Source: Tetraselmis striata (taxonomy: Eukaryota > Chlorophyta > Chlorodendrophyceae > Chlorodendrales > Chlorodendraceae). From it: a DNA stretch of 64,000 nt. This document shows positions 47,793 through 61,800 of this stretch, piece by piece (the stretch's first letter is position 1; every line of letters starts with the position of its first letter). The position numbers and the translations under genes are program-made. Location: positions 36,772 to 100,771 of the forward strand of contig VCJN01002660.1 of assembly GCA_006384855.1 (NCBI GenBank), written 5' to 3'. Under the pieces are notes generated by a model, which ran no database searches, was not told where the DNA came from, and worked only from the letters and a program-made list of their open reading frames with translations.

Positions 47793-48393
47793 TTAGCGCC
47801 ATATAAGAGCATATGCGCCGTCGCGAGCATGGGTTGGTGGCTCTTCCTCAACGCTAGCGTCACATAAGAAGTTAGACTGCTTTGCAAGGTGGTGATGGTG
47901 GTGTTGAGCGCCTCCCTTCTTGTGAAACGGCAGCCGCGTTCGCTTCGAGCAACGACGAAGGAGAAGAGGCGGGGCGCTACTGCGAAAAGAGCTGCTGCAA
48001 CGACGCCTACATACATACATACGCTTGGGCTTTGGGAATGGCTCCCCATCGACACACACTAGACCATGTGTGCGCATGTGCCTCGTTATATTACAGCGAT
48101 TCCAGCCCTTGCCGCTAAATGAGACGCTACACGATGTGCAGTGCGATGGCCACTCTGCGGGTGGGTGGGGCGAAGCTGCACGATGGCGAGCCGCAAGGTC
48201 CATATTTCGTAGATCTCGCGACTGGGCGGTCGACTGCCGGGCTGACGCACCGACATGCCTTCCTTCTATAGCACGCACCGACATGCTGAACGCGGTTGTT
48301 CTTGCTCATTGCTACTAGGCTCCTCTCGCAGTAAGAGCACTGCTGTGCCTCCTTCCACGTACGAAGAAGAGGCGCCAGCCGGGGTTGTGCCAT
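47793..48393 (-). CDS. Possible zinc-finger gene fragments
   Basis: Two minus-strand frames carry Cys/His signatures. The upstream frame starts at an ATG at 48393 and contains CSYCERSLVAMSKNNRVQH then VGAC (C-x2-C-x14-H-x3-C), at about 48342-48275. The downstream frame contains HCTSCSVSF..GW, then RHMRTH (C-x2-C-x16-H-x3-H), at about 48140-48060. The spacing and the shared S...K pattern suggest two related fingers of one protein split by an intron, but no pair of splice sites with matching phase was found. Could be a degraded gene or chance. Confidence 0.3.
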
Positions 48394-51300
48394 CGTATTG
48401 TGATCACGTATCCGAGGTGTGGGGATCTACAGCCGCATGGCCTGCATCGGTGATAGCCGACTTTGCAGGCAGCTCACCCTCGCTAGAACTAGGCAACGAT
48501 GGACTAGGCACAATCTAGATCCGACGCCGCGTCGCGTTGCTCGCGCCGCCCTCCCATCGGTTCGTGCGCCCGAATGCGGCTGTTGCTAGGAGAGATGTGC
48601 CGCGGAATACCGAAAACTGCTCAACGATCTTCCGCAACGCGTTCTCACTGTCCGCATGCGCCTGCCGATGCCCTGCGGAACGATGGGCAACTTTGAGCAA
48701 CATGCGAGTGCTGAAAACATGCTGAAGTGCGAATTTGCACGGAATATATACGAAGATAACACGGACGTATTACGATGTTCACTTTCTTGCCACTTCCATG
48801 GTCCGCTGGGCCCACCCACCTAAACCTGGATTAGAACCCTGTGGGGTTTTGGCCGATTTCGATGGGAGTTGTCGGATGTTCCCTGGAGGCCCCTGCTTAT
48901 TATTTGAGACCCTTTCGACCCCGGGACCAGCATGTGCTGAGTAGATAGTAAATGGGACCCACCCTCCTGAAACAGGTATTTACATGTACACTACGCTTCA
49001 AAATAAATGGTAAACCCTACTTTGGGTAGGGTCTGTGCGCACGCGCAATCGAAGCGCGTGGCGCCAATCCTAATACAGGGGTATGTTGGGTAGGACTGTA
49101 GGAGTTCTGGCTACAACCCCCATGTTTTAGATTGAATTGATTTGGCCGTGTACATTGAGGTGTATGTAGATGGAAAAACGAGGCACGAATTTCGCACATC
49201 TCGAGTTTACATTAGCACAAATATTCAGAAAAAATATTCCTACGCGTAGCGCATGCGGAGTCTTTGGCATGGCTCGATGGCATGACTGCCCATAGATGTG
49301 CTCGCATGGTACCGCGAGTGATCCCGCATTGCGCCTTCCAGCCGCTCATAATGCCCGTGTACATCAGCGTTACACAAGTGTTGCACCCGTCACGAGGCAC
49401 GTACTCGCGGAGGCGGCGAATTGTTTTGTATTGAGGATGCGCAACTTTTGGTAGCCGCATCATGCATCATGTGGTAGCGCGCTATTAGCTATACACCGTG
49501 GGGCAAGCATGTATCCATCTCTTACGGCGCAAGCCTTCATCGAAAAAACTCCCCGAATTCCAATTTCGGCATAGATCGGTTGTATTTCCGTCTGAATTCA
49601 ACGATTCGAGCAGTAGTTTTCGCATCTCGAACTAATTCTAAACACCGGCAAGTAACCTCTTTTCTTTCTATATCTATCTATACCGCCTAGCGATAGATCA
49701 GCGAGCGATATCGACGCTGAGCGATACCCAGCGAGACTCGGCGACCGCGTTAGCGCCGTTGGATCTTAATCTCTCGCTGGCCCGGAAAATAACTCGCGCA
49801 CAGAACTGCAAACCCTACTGGTAGACGCCTAGCGTATCCCCAGAATAGGGGTAGCCTCCCCAGAAAATGGGCGGTAATGGCTCGGTTTGTGGGATAGTGT
49901 GGGGTACGAAATCAGTAAAGGGGGTTTAGTCCTCGACTCCTCGTATACTGATGGTGAGCTGGAAAATCCTCAAATCCTTGTATAAAATCAATAGCAACCG
50001 AAGATATAACAGTAAAATATAATAAAGGGCATATATCATCTACCTGTAGTTTATATAGTGATCAAAATGGTACGAGTATACAAGTGCGGGGCTACCAGTA
50101 CTGTACCCGGGCGCGCCTGAGTTGCATCAGCAGACGCCATCTACCGGAACCCGCTCACGGCGCAGGCGGACGCCGGCACGTGCCGCATACACTTTCCCTG
50201 GCGCCCTCGCTGCTGGAGGAGGAGCTAGCGATACCTTAAAGGCGGGGCTTGTGGGGTGGCGGTCGTGCCGGCGGTCAACGGCCTAATGATAACATAGTGT
50301 TCCAGCAGTGGGTGCCGCCCCTTCAGGTCTGTGCTGGGGGCCTCTGACGCGAGCGCATTATGGTTGATGCGCAGCCCAGCAGAGGCGCGAATGACGGTTG
50401 CCCGACAGAGGCTGAAGGGAGCGTCGCACACGCTGTACTTGATAGTAAAATAGCTCTCCACGCCCGCTCTGTAGCACAGGTAGCAGCGGCGTTGCTAGGG
50501 TGCGCCGCTGACTTCGTGCCGGGGGGGACAGGGTATAGTAGTGTACCGGCTCGGACGGTCCAGCCGCCGGCATCGCTGGCATTTTGTGACGTCGGCGATA
50601 ACCCTGTTCCCGCTCGAACGCTGCCGAGCAGGATCCGCGGGGCCACGTAATTCTTAGCCCTGTACAGATTAGGTACACAAAGAGGCGGCGGGAGAAGCCC
50701 ACGAGGGTATATAGTCTTGTCGGTGAGCGGTTAATATATAATAGTTGATAGTATAGCAGTTAATATATAATAGTGGTTGGATTTGAGGTGGGTGACTTTA
50801 GGATGCTGCAGTCCTTGGTGCAGAAATGTAGGTCTCTTTGAGTTGGTCTTCAAGCAGCCGACAAGGTGCCATCCCTCCTTGACCACAGCCACAGCTGCTT
50901 GTAGCATGGACATCATAGATTCACATTGTAAGTACTGTGTATTCACATCACTGTATCCACAGCATTGCATGTTGGAGGAATGTGACAACGAGTTTATCGA
51001 TATAGGACGGGGGGGGGGGAGGGGGGGGAGGGGGATACGGCGCTACGACCACAACCAAAGATTGGGATCAAATAGCCAACCATGCATCACAGTCATAACA
51101 TTGCACCGTCGCATGTTGTCATACGGGCCTGCCATACGAGTTGCTACACAAGATTTGCCTTGACATATTTTCAAAAAGTTGCTTGCGATGCTGCGTCCGG
51201 ACAGCTGGTGCTGCTCTGTATGCTCTGTATGCTCTGTATGCCGTGCCAAACATTTTGCAGCCGCGCCATATGCTGTGCTATCCCGGCTGATGTTGCCCAC

Positions 51301-52041
51301 TATGCTGCGCTGTGCATGTTTCAGCCGCACCACATGCTTGTGCCATGCCGGCTGGCGCTGCTAAGAGTGATATGCCAGGTATGTTTATGATACGCCTGAT
51401 GTGTATTCCGCAGCAAACGGTGCCAGTAACTCACTTTAATTTTCAAAATTGTTAAGCAATCATGGACATATTGAATACTCGATCGCTCCATCAACATACC
51501 TGCACACTGACATCCTATTGCATTGTCCAACATACATCATGCATGATAGAGCAAAGAGGGCAGAGAAAACATGCCCGTGAATGCGGTGCCCTGCGTGGAC
51601 ATCAAGATAGCCAGCGTGGCCATTGTGTGGCGGCTGTGGTCGTTAATGTACAAGGAGCGATTGGCATGCCAACAGTAACTTACTTATTACACACCAACTG
51701 CACAAATAAAACGCATCATGTTACACCATATTTATCATTCTTTTTCATGGAAAAGAGATGCAATATATTTAAATATAGCTCAATGTGGCACTACTGTTAT
51801 ATTGCTCTTGGGTCGCGTCATGGATACGTTTATGTCCTTAACTTCCTGCTCTTTTGTCCTCCCATTACGGCACCCGCTGGTGACCATGCAAGCCCGGCAG
51901 GGTTTCGTTTTTTAATGATTCGCTCAGTGTCGCCGGCGCGGTGTTGCCGCTGCACACATCAATAGCGAAAAAATGTCTCAATAATTAGTATTTTCATTTC
52001 ACATAATACTACAGGAGAGACGGATGCTGCATGAGCCAGGT
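48394..52041. other. Gene-poor region
   Basis: Many short frames on both strands, none with recognisable motifs or consistent composition. Notable small repeats: three copies of CTCTGTATG at about 51217-51240 and GCGA/GATA-rich repetitive sequence at about 49680-49750. A frame at 50360-50650 (+) is the least unlikely coding candidate but has no support beyond being open. Confidence 0.4.
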
Positions 52042-52085
52042 AAATGTTTCCATACTTATGCTGCATGATAAGTATGGAAACATTT
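52042..52085 (+). repeat. Perfect 18-bp hairpin
   Basis: AAATGTTTCCATACTTAT at 52042-52059, loop GCTGCATG, then the exact reverse complement at 52068-52085. An RNA from either strand would form an 18-bp stem without mismatch. No T-run terminator or promoter recognised. Confidence 0.85.
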
Positions 52086-54508
52086 TGATTGTGCATTTCT
52101 CGCACGCGTCAAGGTGACTGTCCTGTGTGCATGATGGAGTGCAGGTCATTGGGTGACTGTAATTAATGACATAATATATTTCAATTGTTTGCATGTACTA
52201 TTTGGCAAGCAGATCTGAGACTCACATTAGTGCACCGTTGATATATTTTGCCAATCTGCTGGCCAAGTCCCCAGTTAATCCTCCAGACAACCTGAGTCAA
52301 ATTATAGAAATTGACATTTGATGATGCTCGGCGGGTAGTTCGGACGCAGTTTGCAGTACTGAAGTGGTCAATATAATGGCGGGGATGCCGCACTTAGCAA
52401 TACTATGAGTAGCAGCGAATAGCAGGACGGGACTTGCCAACAACCAAAGGTACTCCATGAAAATCATTTGTGATTTAATTGCCTCCAGTATATGGGCTTG
52501 ATGAACTTGTCCTTGAGATAAGCAAAGCGGATGAAATGTACAAACTGAGGTTTGCCACTGGGCACAGCTCAACAAACATTTGCCGAGCGACCGCCGCAGT
52601 TTGCCATTCCCAGCCTTGCATGTCAGCAATATTATGCAGAAAAGAGCCAAAGAAAGTCTCAATATATAACATGAATTTCAAATCGTAGTCACGAATGTGT
52701 GTTCGCACCTGGAGCGGACTAAAGATAAAACATCTATGCAAGTTATATGCGATGCGCATCTTTTTTCAACAGCATGCACAGTTTGCCAGAGACTATATAT
52801 GATATAACTCCGTACAAGGCCGAGGAGTGCTAAACAAAGTAGCGGCCGCCATACTTATTACTATTGCAAACAAATACCGTTCCGAATAACATTCCGAACG
52901 TGACGCGCCTTCGAGTCGTTTGGGCGGCGGGGATCAACACCCGTAGTTGTAGCAGTATAGTGCGTGTCACAAAGGTGTTGTGGAGCGGAGGTTATTGTGC
53001 CCGCCCGCGCGCCGTTGCAGATAAGGGAGGTCCAGACCCCGGGCTGGATCAACAGCCTATCCATCGTCTGCCCGGTATAACATGCTCGCAAATATTTCGA
53101 ATTTTCGCGCCGAATTATGCGACGCGGGCCCCCCGTAGGACTTCTGCGCGTGGTTGGCGGAGCAATGGCGCCCCGCATCCGGTGCGCTTGATACTGTAAC
53201 TACTACACGCTCCGAACGCCAGTAGCGACTACATTTGCACTAGTGCTGGGCACCCGGCGCGGGCTGTGAAATCGGGGCAGTGCATATCTGATGGTGGCGG
53301 CGCAGCGGCGGCGATGATAAATATAGGCGGCGGCCGTGCGGCGCCTGCCGGTGCCGTTATGCGCGCGCTGCGGCGATACCCGCCCCGGGAAGGCGCAGGT
53401 AGTCCCTTCGTGCCGATTTGCGTCGGTGCAGACTCCCCCAGTCGCATATCTTGCCGATCCCTACCAGTACGAGTAATCTTGTGTCCGTAGCGACTACCAC
53501 TCTACCAGGTATATGTAGCGCAGTGTGGCCCAGCCGCGCTGCTCGCGCGGATGGCACTGGCAGTTGAACAAATCCCGGACAAGCGCGTTGGGGCGCCGGA
53601 CGGCGGGCGGCGGCCAATCTGGACAGAGAACCGCGAGTATCGCTGGACGAGTTCTTTCCTCTGAAAGAACTCCCTCGTACGCCTTCGCGGAGTTCTTTGA
53701 GGCGAAAGAACCCTCGCTGCGGTACCGGGGTACCGGGCCGAGTCTCGCTGAGCGAGCGACGAGTATCGCTGGGCCAGAAAGAACCCCGCGTTCCCTTTCT
53801 GTCCCGGGGGCGAAAAAAAAAAAACCCCGCGTTCCCAGCTCGGAGGGTTTTCGTAATGCGTTGATACTCGAAAAATGCGACCACCAGTAGCTCTACTTCA
53901 GGTACTTGTACTGACTACCTTTCATAGTTGCTGTTAGTTCTGTTTGTAGTGCGCATTTGTGAAAGCCCTGATGTAATAATACTGACTACTGTACCTGCTC
54001 ATCGCCGGCAGCCGGGCGGCCGCCGCGCGGGCTTGCGGGCTGCTGTCCCTTGTATTGATTTTTTTAGTCCGGTACTTGTACTGCTGTAGGCGGTGGATTT
54101 GTTACGTACTGCTGGCTTTTTGTAATTCACGCCAGTACAGTACGTCACGGCGGACGACAGGCACTTGCTGTCGCTCCTCGTTCATTCATACTGCATCCAC
54201 CCCGCCGCCCGGGGCCAGCCGCAAGTATCCAGCAAACCAGATAGGAGCCCGCCCACGAAGCGCAATGCCGCGCGCTGCGAGTAGACCTGCGGGGGAATCT
54301 TGAGACACGCGACCAACGGGAGCGAACCGGCTGGTTGTGTCAGGCGGCGGACAGGCTGCTCGAGAGGCGGTGCTGCTCGGTGGGCGTACTTCCAATCGGC
54401 AGCGGGGGACAGTACACAAAGCAGTGTACAGCATCGGATCCGGTTGTGCGCGCCGGTGAGCGGGTTTGCCCTTCTTCGCCCTGCTCGGACTCAGCGGCGG
54501 GAGCCGGG
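52086..54508. other. Intergenic region upstream of the kinase gene
   Basis: No supported gene. At about 53650-53850 short hairpins built on GAGTTCTTT..CTCTGAAAGAACTC and GAGTTCTTTGAGG..GAAAGAACCC occur in series, followed by an A12 run and CCCCGCGTTCCC repeats. The last 500 nt before the ATG are GC-rich and presumably contain the promoter; no TATA box was assigned. Confidence 0.4.
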
Positions 54509-56104
54509 ATGGGGCTCTGCGCCTCCGCTCCAGCGGACGCTGCGGACGCGGAAAAGTTCACGGACTTGTCGAAGCAGGAGGCGCCGGCCAAGCCCTCTGC
54601 TGCAGCTGCGGTCACCACCGCCAGCAAGGCGGGCAGCATCAGCACGCCCCCTGCCAACAGCAAACCCTCTGCTCTCGGCCCCAAACCCTCCGTCTCCCCG
54701 AGCGCGGTGAGTTTCAACCTAGACGGCACACATGCCCAGGAGCGGGCGGCGGCGAACGGCGCGGCAGGACCCAGCTCCGAGGGCATAAGGTAAGCACCTC
54801 GCCCCCCCCTGCCAAGGCCCCAAGCATAATGCCCTGCTCTCACCAGCGGCCGGGTGTATCAGGCCGCTGTAGCGCTCCCTAGGTATTCGTGCGCACCATC
54901 ACGTATTCGCCCTCTGTACTCGCACCACCGGGTATACTCGTCTCGGCGCGCCGCGCTAGGTGGTGGTGCGCCCGGGCCTGCACGGTATCGGACATATGGG
55001 TCACGCTCACGCCTCGTGCGGTGCCGAGGTCGGCTACCGCCGCGCGGTTTGCGCAGTCGCTTCGTTTGTTGTCATAGCGGGAGACAAAGCCAGAAATATT
55101 CGGGAAAAAACACTGGGCCGACAGCGAGCTGTTTCTTGGGGGTATCCCGTCAGCCCTCCCCGCTCCCCCGTCCGGCCCGGGTCTGCCGAGGACTCGTGCG
55201 CAACTCAGCAGGCAGACAGGTGCCCGCATCTCTGTTGCGGAGACCCTCTCTTGGCAGTAGGCCCTGTGGGCTGGTGGCGACCTGGGGGGGGGGGGGGGGG
55301 GACTCCGCCACCTCGCTCTGCTTTCTGCCTGGATGATGGAGCGCCGATTGTCGCGGAAAGCGGTGCTCTGACGCCGCGTGTGCCGTGTGTTGTCTGCCGG
55401 CCATTGTGACCGCCAGGCAACCTTCTCCACTAGTGGCAAACAGTGAGCCCCCCCCCCCCCCCCCCACCACCACGCCGCTCCCCCTTCCCCTCTTGCCTCC
55501 TGCGTCCTCCGTGCCTCTGCTTCCCGCCGAGCCTGACCGCGCAGTCCCACCCTACCGCCGTCTGCCGCCCCATCCCCCTGTGGCCTTTGGTGCTGATCCC
55601 CTTCCCCCCATCGTGCCCAGTTTCATCCCGCAGCCTTTGCGGAGCCTCCTCCCGCGGCACGCAGCAGCACGACGCCGACCTGTCAATCCAGTCGGTTGGG
55701 GAGGCCACGCGGGAGGTGGGTTTGGCATGCGGAGACCCCCTGCCCCCCCCCCGGCCCGCCTACCCGCCCGGTACTATTTACCAAGAGGGGGCCATCCAGT
55801 TGGAGATTCCGTGCAACATGGTCATGGTGTGTTTGGATCGGGTTTGTTCGTAATAGTGGATGTTCATGGTGGATGTGGCCCTCCTGCGGGGCTCCCTGAC
55901 GGCGGCGCTGTGCCCGCGGTGGGCGGCGCAGAGCGCGAATGAGTGAGGGGGACCGCACGGAGGAGCACTTGGTCGCCAGCTCTTCGACGCAGGAGGGTAA
56001 CCGGCAGCGGACCCAAAGCCGTGAGAGCCTGGAAACACTGCAGCCAAAGGACTTGACCAACCTCGCGGGGGAGGTGGATGCGCTCGAACGGAGCATTATG
56101 TCAG

Positions 56105-56143
<39 letters not shown>

Positions 56144-58769
56144 CCGCCTCGTTATCCACCTGCATGCCGCCGAGCCAGGTATCTGCCTGCTGCCCGGCTC
56201 AAATCGCCAGTCGCGTGGCGTCGCGGTTTTTGTCCAGTGTTGTCACCAACCGCCCTTGCATAACTGTATGCTGGCCCCCCGTGCCCGCAATGGTTGCGAT
56301 GATGCTCGGCCAGCGCGGGAACATAGAGCGCCCTGGCCGGGTGCGGCAGCAGCGTGCCCCACCAGCAACACAGCCCCTGGGCGCAGACGCACGTACGACG
56401 CACCCGCCCGGCGCCCGGCTCGGACCGGGGGGTCTGGCTGCGCTTTGTCCCTCGCGAGACGCAGCGTCGTTTCTGCGCATCGCGGCGCATCTCGCGACGC
56501 TGTGTCCGTCTCTGTGGGAGGCGCAGCTTTGCGCCGATACGATGACTTAGTTGCCAATGGGCGATGGGGCGCGATCGGGCGGCCGGTTCATGGGCTTGCG
56601 CGGCCTGGCAGATACTCAACAGCAGCTGCGCCCATGCCTCCCGTCCAGCCCCATGCTGGACCGCTGACCTCCCTTTCCCCTTCCCCCCCTTCCCCATACG
56701 ATGCGGCGGTGCCATTGCAGGGAAACCAGCACGCTGAAGAAGGTGATGGTCAGGTGCGCACCCGCCCGCCAAAGCGCATCCCTACCTGCCTGACCTGTCC
56801 GCCCCCTGGCTGCCGCCTCGCGAGGCCCAGCGTTTGACCGCACCCCCCCCCCCCCCCCCCCTCGCCCCTCTTTTCCTCTGCGCAGTGGAAAGATGATGCT
56901 TAATCAGTACATGGTCATGAAGACCCTGGGCAAGGGCAGCTTTGGGACAGTGCGGTTATGCTTCAACCTCAACGACAAGAAGCTGTACGCCATTAAGGTG
57001 TGCGCCGCGGCGGAGAAGGAGGGGGGAGGTGTTGGGGTGGCACGGCCACACGCCGGCTGCCTGCGGGTGTTGACCAACCCCCCCCCCCCCCCCGGCTGCC
57101 GGCGCAGACGCTGAATAAGAAGCAGCTCACGCGAACCCGCGGCCTGAAGAAGCAGCGCAACGCCGACCCGCTGGACGACCTCAAGCGGGAGATCGCGGTC
57201 ATGAAGAAGCTGAAGCACCCCAACCTGGTCAAGCTGTACGAGGTAGTATCCCGCCGGAAGCCGCCCCTGCAGTCTCTCCCTGCTACGTCCCCCCGTCCCC
57301 CTTTCTCCCTCCTGAGTCGGTTTGACCAAGGATTGGATCCACAAGGAAGATGTGGTTCATGACATGTCGAGGCTTATGCGTCCTGGTACTTTGCTGCCCA
57401 TATTTTTCATGTCCACGAGCCTATAACCGCGGCCCAGGAATCAGCACATTCGGCTTGGCGAGGGACCACGGCATCAGACGTGAAATGATTCACTGCAACC
57501 ATTTCACATAACAGTTTACACGTGGATTTCCGCGCAGCAATATACCCCCCCCCCCCCCCCCCCCCCCCTCTTACATTCCTCATACATTTTTTTGGTCCCT
57601 TCTTCCTGCACTACACCGGGCTCATACCTGTGGACTCCCTTGCTGGAAGTTTTGCGGCAGTACCTCGGACAGTGCTTAAGCGTAATGCCCGTCGAGCGTA
57701 CCTGGAGCGGACCAGTACATAGTAGCCCCCCCCCCCCCCCCCCCGCGTTGTGTGTGTAGAGAGTAACCTTACATGGAACTGCAGTTAGTTTGAGGGCATC
57801 ATGGCATCTCAGTTGGGTAAACAGCTAAGCCCTTGTGTGTGTGTATATATACATACACATGTTCACAGACATCAAAACAAACATAGTGACTTTCCAGAAG
57901 CTCCTGAATTTGGGCGACGGAGTCGGATCCTGCCCCTTGTTGAGACGGCGCCCCGCTGACGCCGTGGACGCCGGCTGCCGGGCAGGTGATCGATGACCCC
58001 GTGAGCACCAAGCTGCTGATGGTGATGGAGCACGTCCAGGGCGGGCCCATCATGCCGGAGAACAGCGCCAACTGCATGTCGGAGCAGGTGGTGGTGCACT
58101 ACTTTCGGGACATGTGCATGGTGAGGACCCCCATCCCCCTTCCCCCCCCCCCCCCCTCTTAAGAAAAGCGAACAAATAAACAAAAGAAAAGGAGAGAGCA
58201 CAAAAGCAGGGGGAGCATGCGATGTGGTGTTTCACGCAGATTAAGATAAGAAGACATACATATTGTATATAAACTTAGTATCTTATATAACAGATACTTA
58301 GATATATGTATGTCTAAGCCCCACAGTTTCTGTTTGCACGGATGCATCTGCATCGGCATCGGCATCTGCGTGAAATTCATATAAGTATTCTTCTTAGGCA
58401 GATATGTATGTTGTAACAATCGAGGGGGACATCCACCTCAAAAGCACAGCGCAGCTCGATGTTGTATATATACATGTCGAAACCTCAGGTACACATCGTA
58501 CACGTACCCGTAACGTATATAGACATCGTACTTCTCACGTTACCCATGATACGCTAGGTGGGCTCTGCTCGAGTCACGCAGGGGCTGCCCCTCGTAGTAC
58601 CGCGATTAGCGCATGTCGCTGTGGTATTAAGGATACCGGGACCTGGAGTATCAAGGGGACACTGCACTGACTGTCGTGTCAGTACATGCTGTTGAGGTGT
58701 TTGGTGTTGTGCGAATAACAGCTACGTTACAATATGTGGATGTATGTATATATGTAATTGTGTGTGTAT

Positions 58770-58812
<43 letters not shown>

Positions 58813-61800
58813 GGCGGGGAGGGGGGTGAATTATGGGTGTACTCAGCAACTACCGTGCGCGCGCTACTATGGGTTGACGAGTAATCCAAGTCGCTTACCG
58901 CACCCCCCTTCCCCTTTGCGTCGGCGGCGAGGGTGATAAAGAAAGAAGAAATCCTCACGAACCCCCAAAATATCGAAAAACATCTTTATGTGAATGCCGT
59001 GGGATTCCCAACCCAAAGTGGCAAAGTATATCATTTCTTCTGGGGCCCGCAGACCTCGTTCATAATGGTACTGGTGCAGGTATCCCGGAACTGAAGTGGC
59101 CGTGCCCTTTGATGCTTCACGGCTCCTCGCCATGCTACTGTAGGTTAGGCCAGACGTGCTGCAAAGCAGTGTGGGCCCACTTTGAGCGTGGCTGCAAAGC
59201 AGTGTGGGTCCCCTTTGGGCGTGGACTAGGTGCCCCTCCCCTAGATGTGCCCCCCCCCCCCCCCCCCCCCCTTGACTAACTGACTGACTGACACCGCGGC
59301 GGCCCGGCTGCGCGCGCAGGGCCTGGATTATCTGCATTTCAACTACATCTCGCACGGCGACCTGAAGCCCGACAACATGCTGCTGAGCGCGGGCGGCGAC
59401 GTGAAGATCACGGACTTTGGGTGCTCGCGCGTGCTGGACAGCGCGGACGAGCTGGTGAGCCGCACCACCGGCACGCCCGTGTTTTACGCGCCGGAGATGA
59501 CGCGGCGCGAGCCGTACAACCCGTTTGCCACGGACATCTGGGCGCTGGGCGTCACGCTGTACCAGTTTCGTGTTTGGCGAGACGCCCTTCACGGGCGGCA
59601 GCGCCCAGGAGCTTTACACCAGCATCGCCAACGACGAGCTCACCTTCCCCAAGTCGCGCTTTGTGTCGGAGGAGCTGCGCGACCTGCTGAGCCAGATGCT
59701 GGACAAGGACCCCGAGGACCGCATCCAGCTGCCGGAGATCATGGGCCATCCCTGGGTCACGCAGGGCGGCATGTTCATGATCAACTCGCTGCAGCACCTG
59801 CAGAACCCGCCCGCCGTGCTCACGGTGGACGACGACGCGGAGGAGTCGGACGCCATCCGCAGCGACACGTGCGTCGCGCTCATGGCGCCCATCTTTGAGG
59901 AGGTGCAGTTCAAGAGCGGGGAGTACCTCATCAGGTGGCTGCCCCCCCCCCCCCCCCCCCTCTGCTTAGCTGACGGGTGGAGGGTGGCGCTCTGATCCGG
60001 CTTTGAGCTTGAGTAGTGACGAAGAGCTTGAAGACCTTTGTCGGGGCTGCTATCACATCCCCGATCGGGGTGGGAGATGCCCCCTCAGCCACCTTGCGCT
60101 CTCTGTGCGCCCCTGTGGCTGCTTACATTTAAGGCTGCTCCCCCTCCCCGTCCGACTCTCCCTCCCTCCAGCTAGAAGATCTATGGCCATGGTGCACCTC
60201 TAAAAGGATGCGTAGGGCGGGAGTAGTCGTTGGGTATGTAAACGCGCGCAGTCATGATCTTAATGTACCTAGGTGCCGACAGCTGCACAGGGCCGTGTTG
60301 TCACGGGGGCGAGTGCTCGCCGGGAAGGCTTCTCCCACACTCCGCTCCGCCTGGAAACTCTGTGGGACGACTGCGCCCCTGCGAGCAATCTGAAAAATAC
60401 ATACACACAGACATATAAACATGTAGACTATAAACATGTAGACTATAAATATTAGCTTTTGTTATATTATATGTATAGTATACATGTTATGTTGTGTTAT
60501 ATTATCTTATTTTATAATTCTTGCCCTTCGTCTCTTTCTGGCCTTAAAGAGCTTACTTTGGCTCGCCATATATGGGGTCGCCGTACAACACCAGGAAGAT
60601 TTTCTGATAGGGCAACTTGAAAGCTGTCGAGAAAATGGAAAGACACATACAAAACGAAAAAGAGTAAATATTTGTTTGTGGGAAAGTGTATTATCCCGGA
60701 CAAAATTTCTTTCCGGAAACGTCTGAAACACTTCGCCTGACACGGTGGGTGAGGTTCTCTTGGTGTGCCGAGTGATGCACGGCCGCCGCCACGCTGACGC
60801 GTGCCACCGCGCCCTGCTGCCCGAAGGAGCGGGGAGAAGCACGATGTGGTGTTTTACATCAACAGCGGCCAGGCGGAGGTGATCAAGATGGTGAGCACGA
60901 TGCGCCAGAACGGGCATGTCACCGGGGAGTTGAGCCGGGAGCGGGTGAGCGGCAGCCAGCAGGACACGGTGGAGAGCACCATGTTCAGCCAGGACGACTG
61001 GTCCTGCTTCGACGTGGCCAACCCCAACAGCAGCATGGTGAACGACATGTACAAGGTACCCCCCTCCTCCTCCCCCCCCCCCCTTCGCACACAGAGCCAT
61101 CTTCAAAAGCCAAGCAGATCCGGGTCTGGCAAACCCCTGGTGAATCGCTCTCTACCGGTTTTGTTATGGCCACCAATAGAACGTTTTTTGTAATTTCGAG
61201 TCGCCCAAGGCACGAGCGTGCCTCGTTATAACCGTCCCGAATCAGATATAGAATCGGGTTCGCGGGATCCCCAAAAAATGTACTATGTCGGCTTGTGGTT
61301 TGTCCCGCCTTGGCCGAGGCCCTTGTACTCGCTGTGCGCGAACGGAAGGTGTAATTACGTAATTACTACATACATGCGGCGCTGCTTGACTCCTTCGCTA
61401 GTGCGGGTGCGGTCGCGATCGTACCGTACGATCCCAGCGAATGACAGCGCCGCGCCTGCCAGAAGTCGAGCATAGATGAGGCTACGGTAAATCCCACGTT
61501 ACTGTATCTCGCTTGCTTGCAGCCCCTCTTTGAGCCTTATGTCATCGACTGTTGAATGTGCGTCGGCAGTAGTGGATGTGTTGCCGCATAAACGCATCGT
61601 CGTCTGGTATCACCAGTCGGTCCACTCGCTAGCGTGTCGCGTGCCCACGAAGTTTCCGGCATGGCATAGCATGGTACGGGTATGGAGATACCAGTCTGGA
61701 GATACCAGGACGATTCACTTTCGACCGCGCGGTCGTTTTGTTGCGAATCCCGGATTAGCCTCTTGTACCGCAACGAGCCGGGCGATCCTCGTACGAGGTT

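Noticed and set aside
50323..50702. Overlapping frames on both strands around 50.4 kb
   Set aside because: Three frames of similar length with no motif, no splice context and no compositional reason to prefer one.
53525..53890. 121-aa plus-strand frame
   Set aside because: Built on short hairpin repeats (GAGTTCTTT and its complement) and an A12 run giving poly-Lys; no protein-like core.
55683..56165. 160-aa minus-strand frame opposite the kinase N-terminal region
   Set aside because: Begins in a poly-Gly block from the C38 run; the plus strand here carries a more balanced acidic frame ([18 protein letters not shown]) consistent with a kinase exon.
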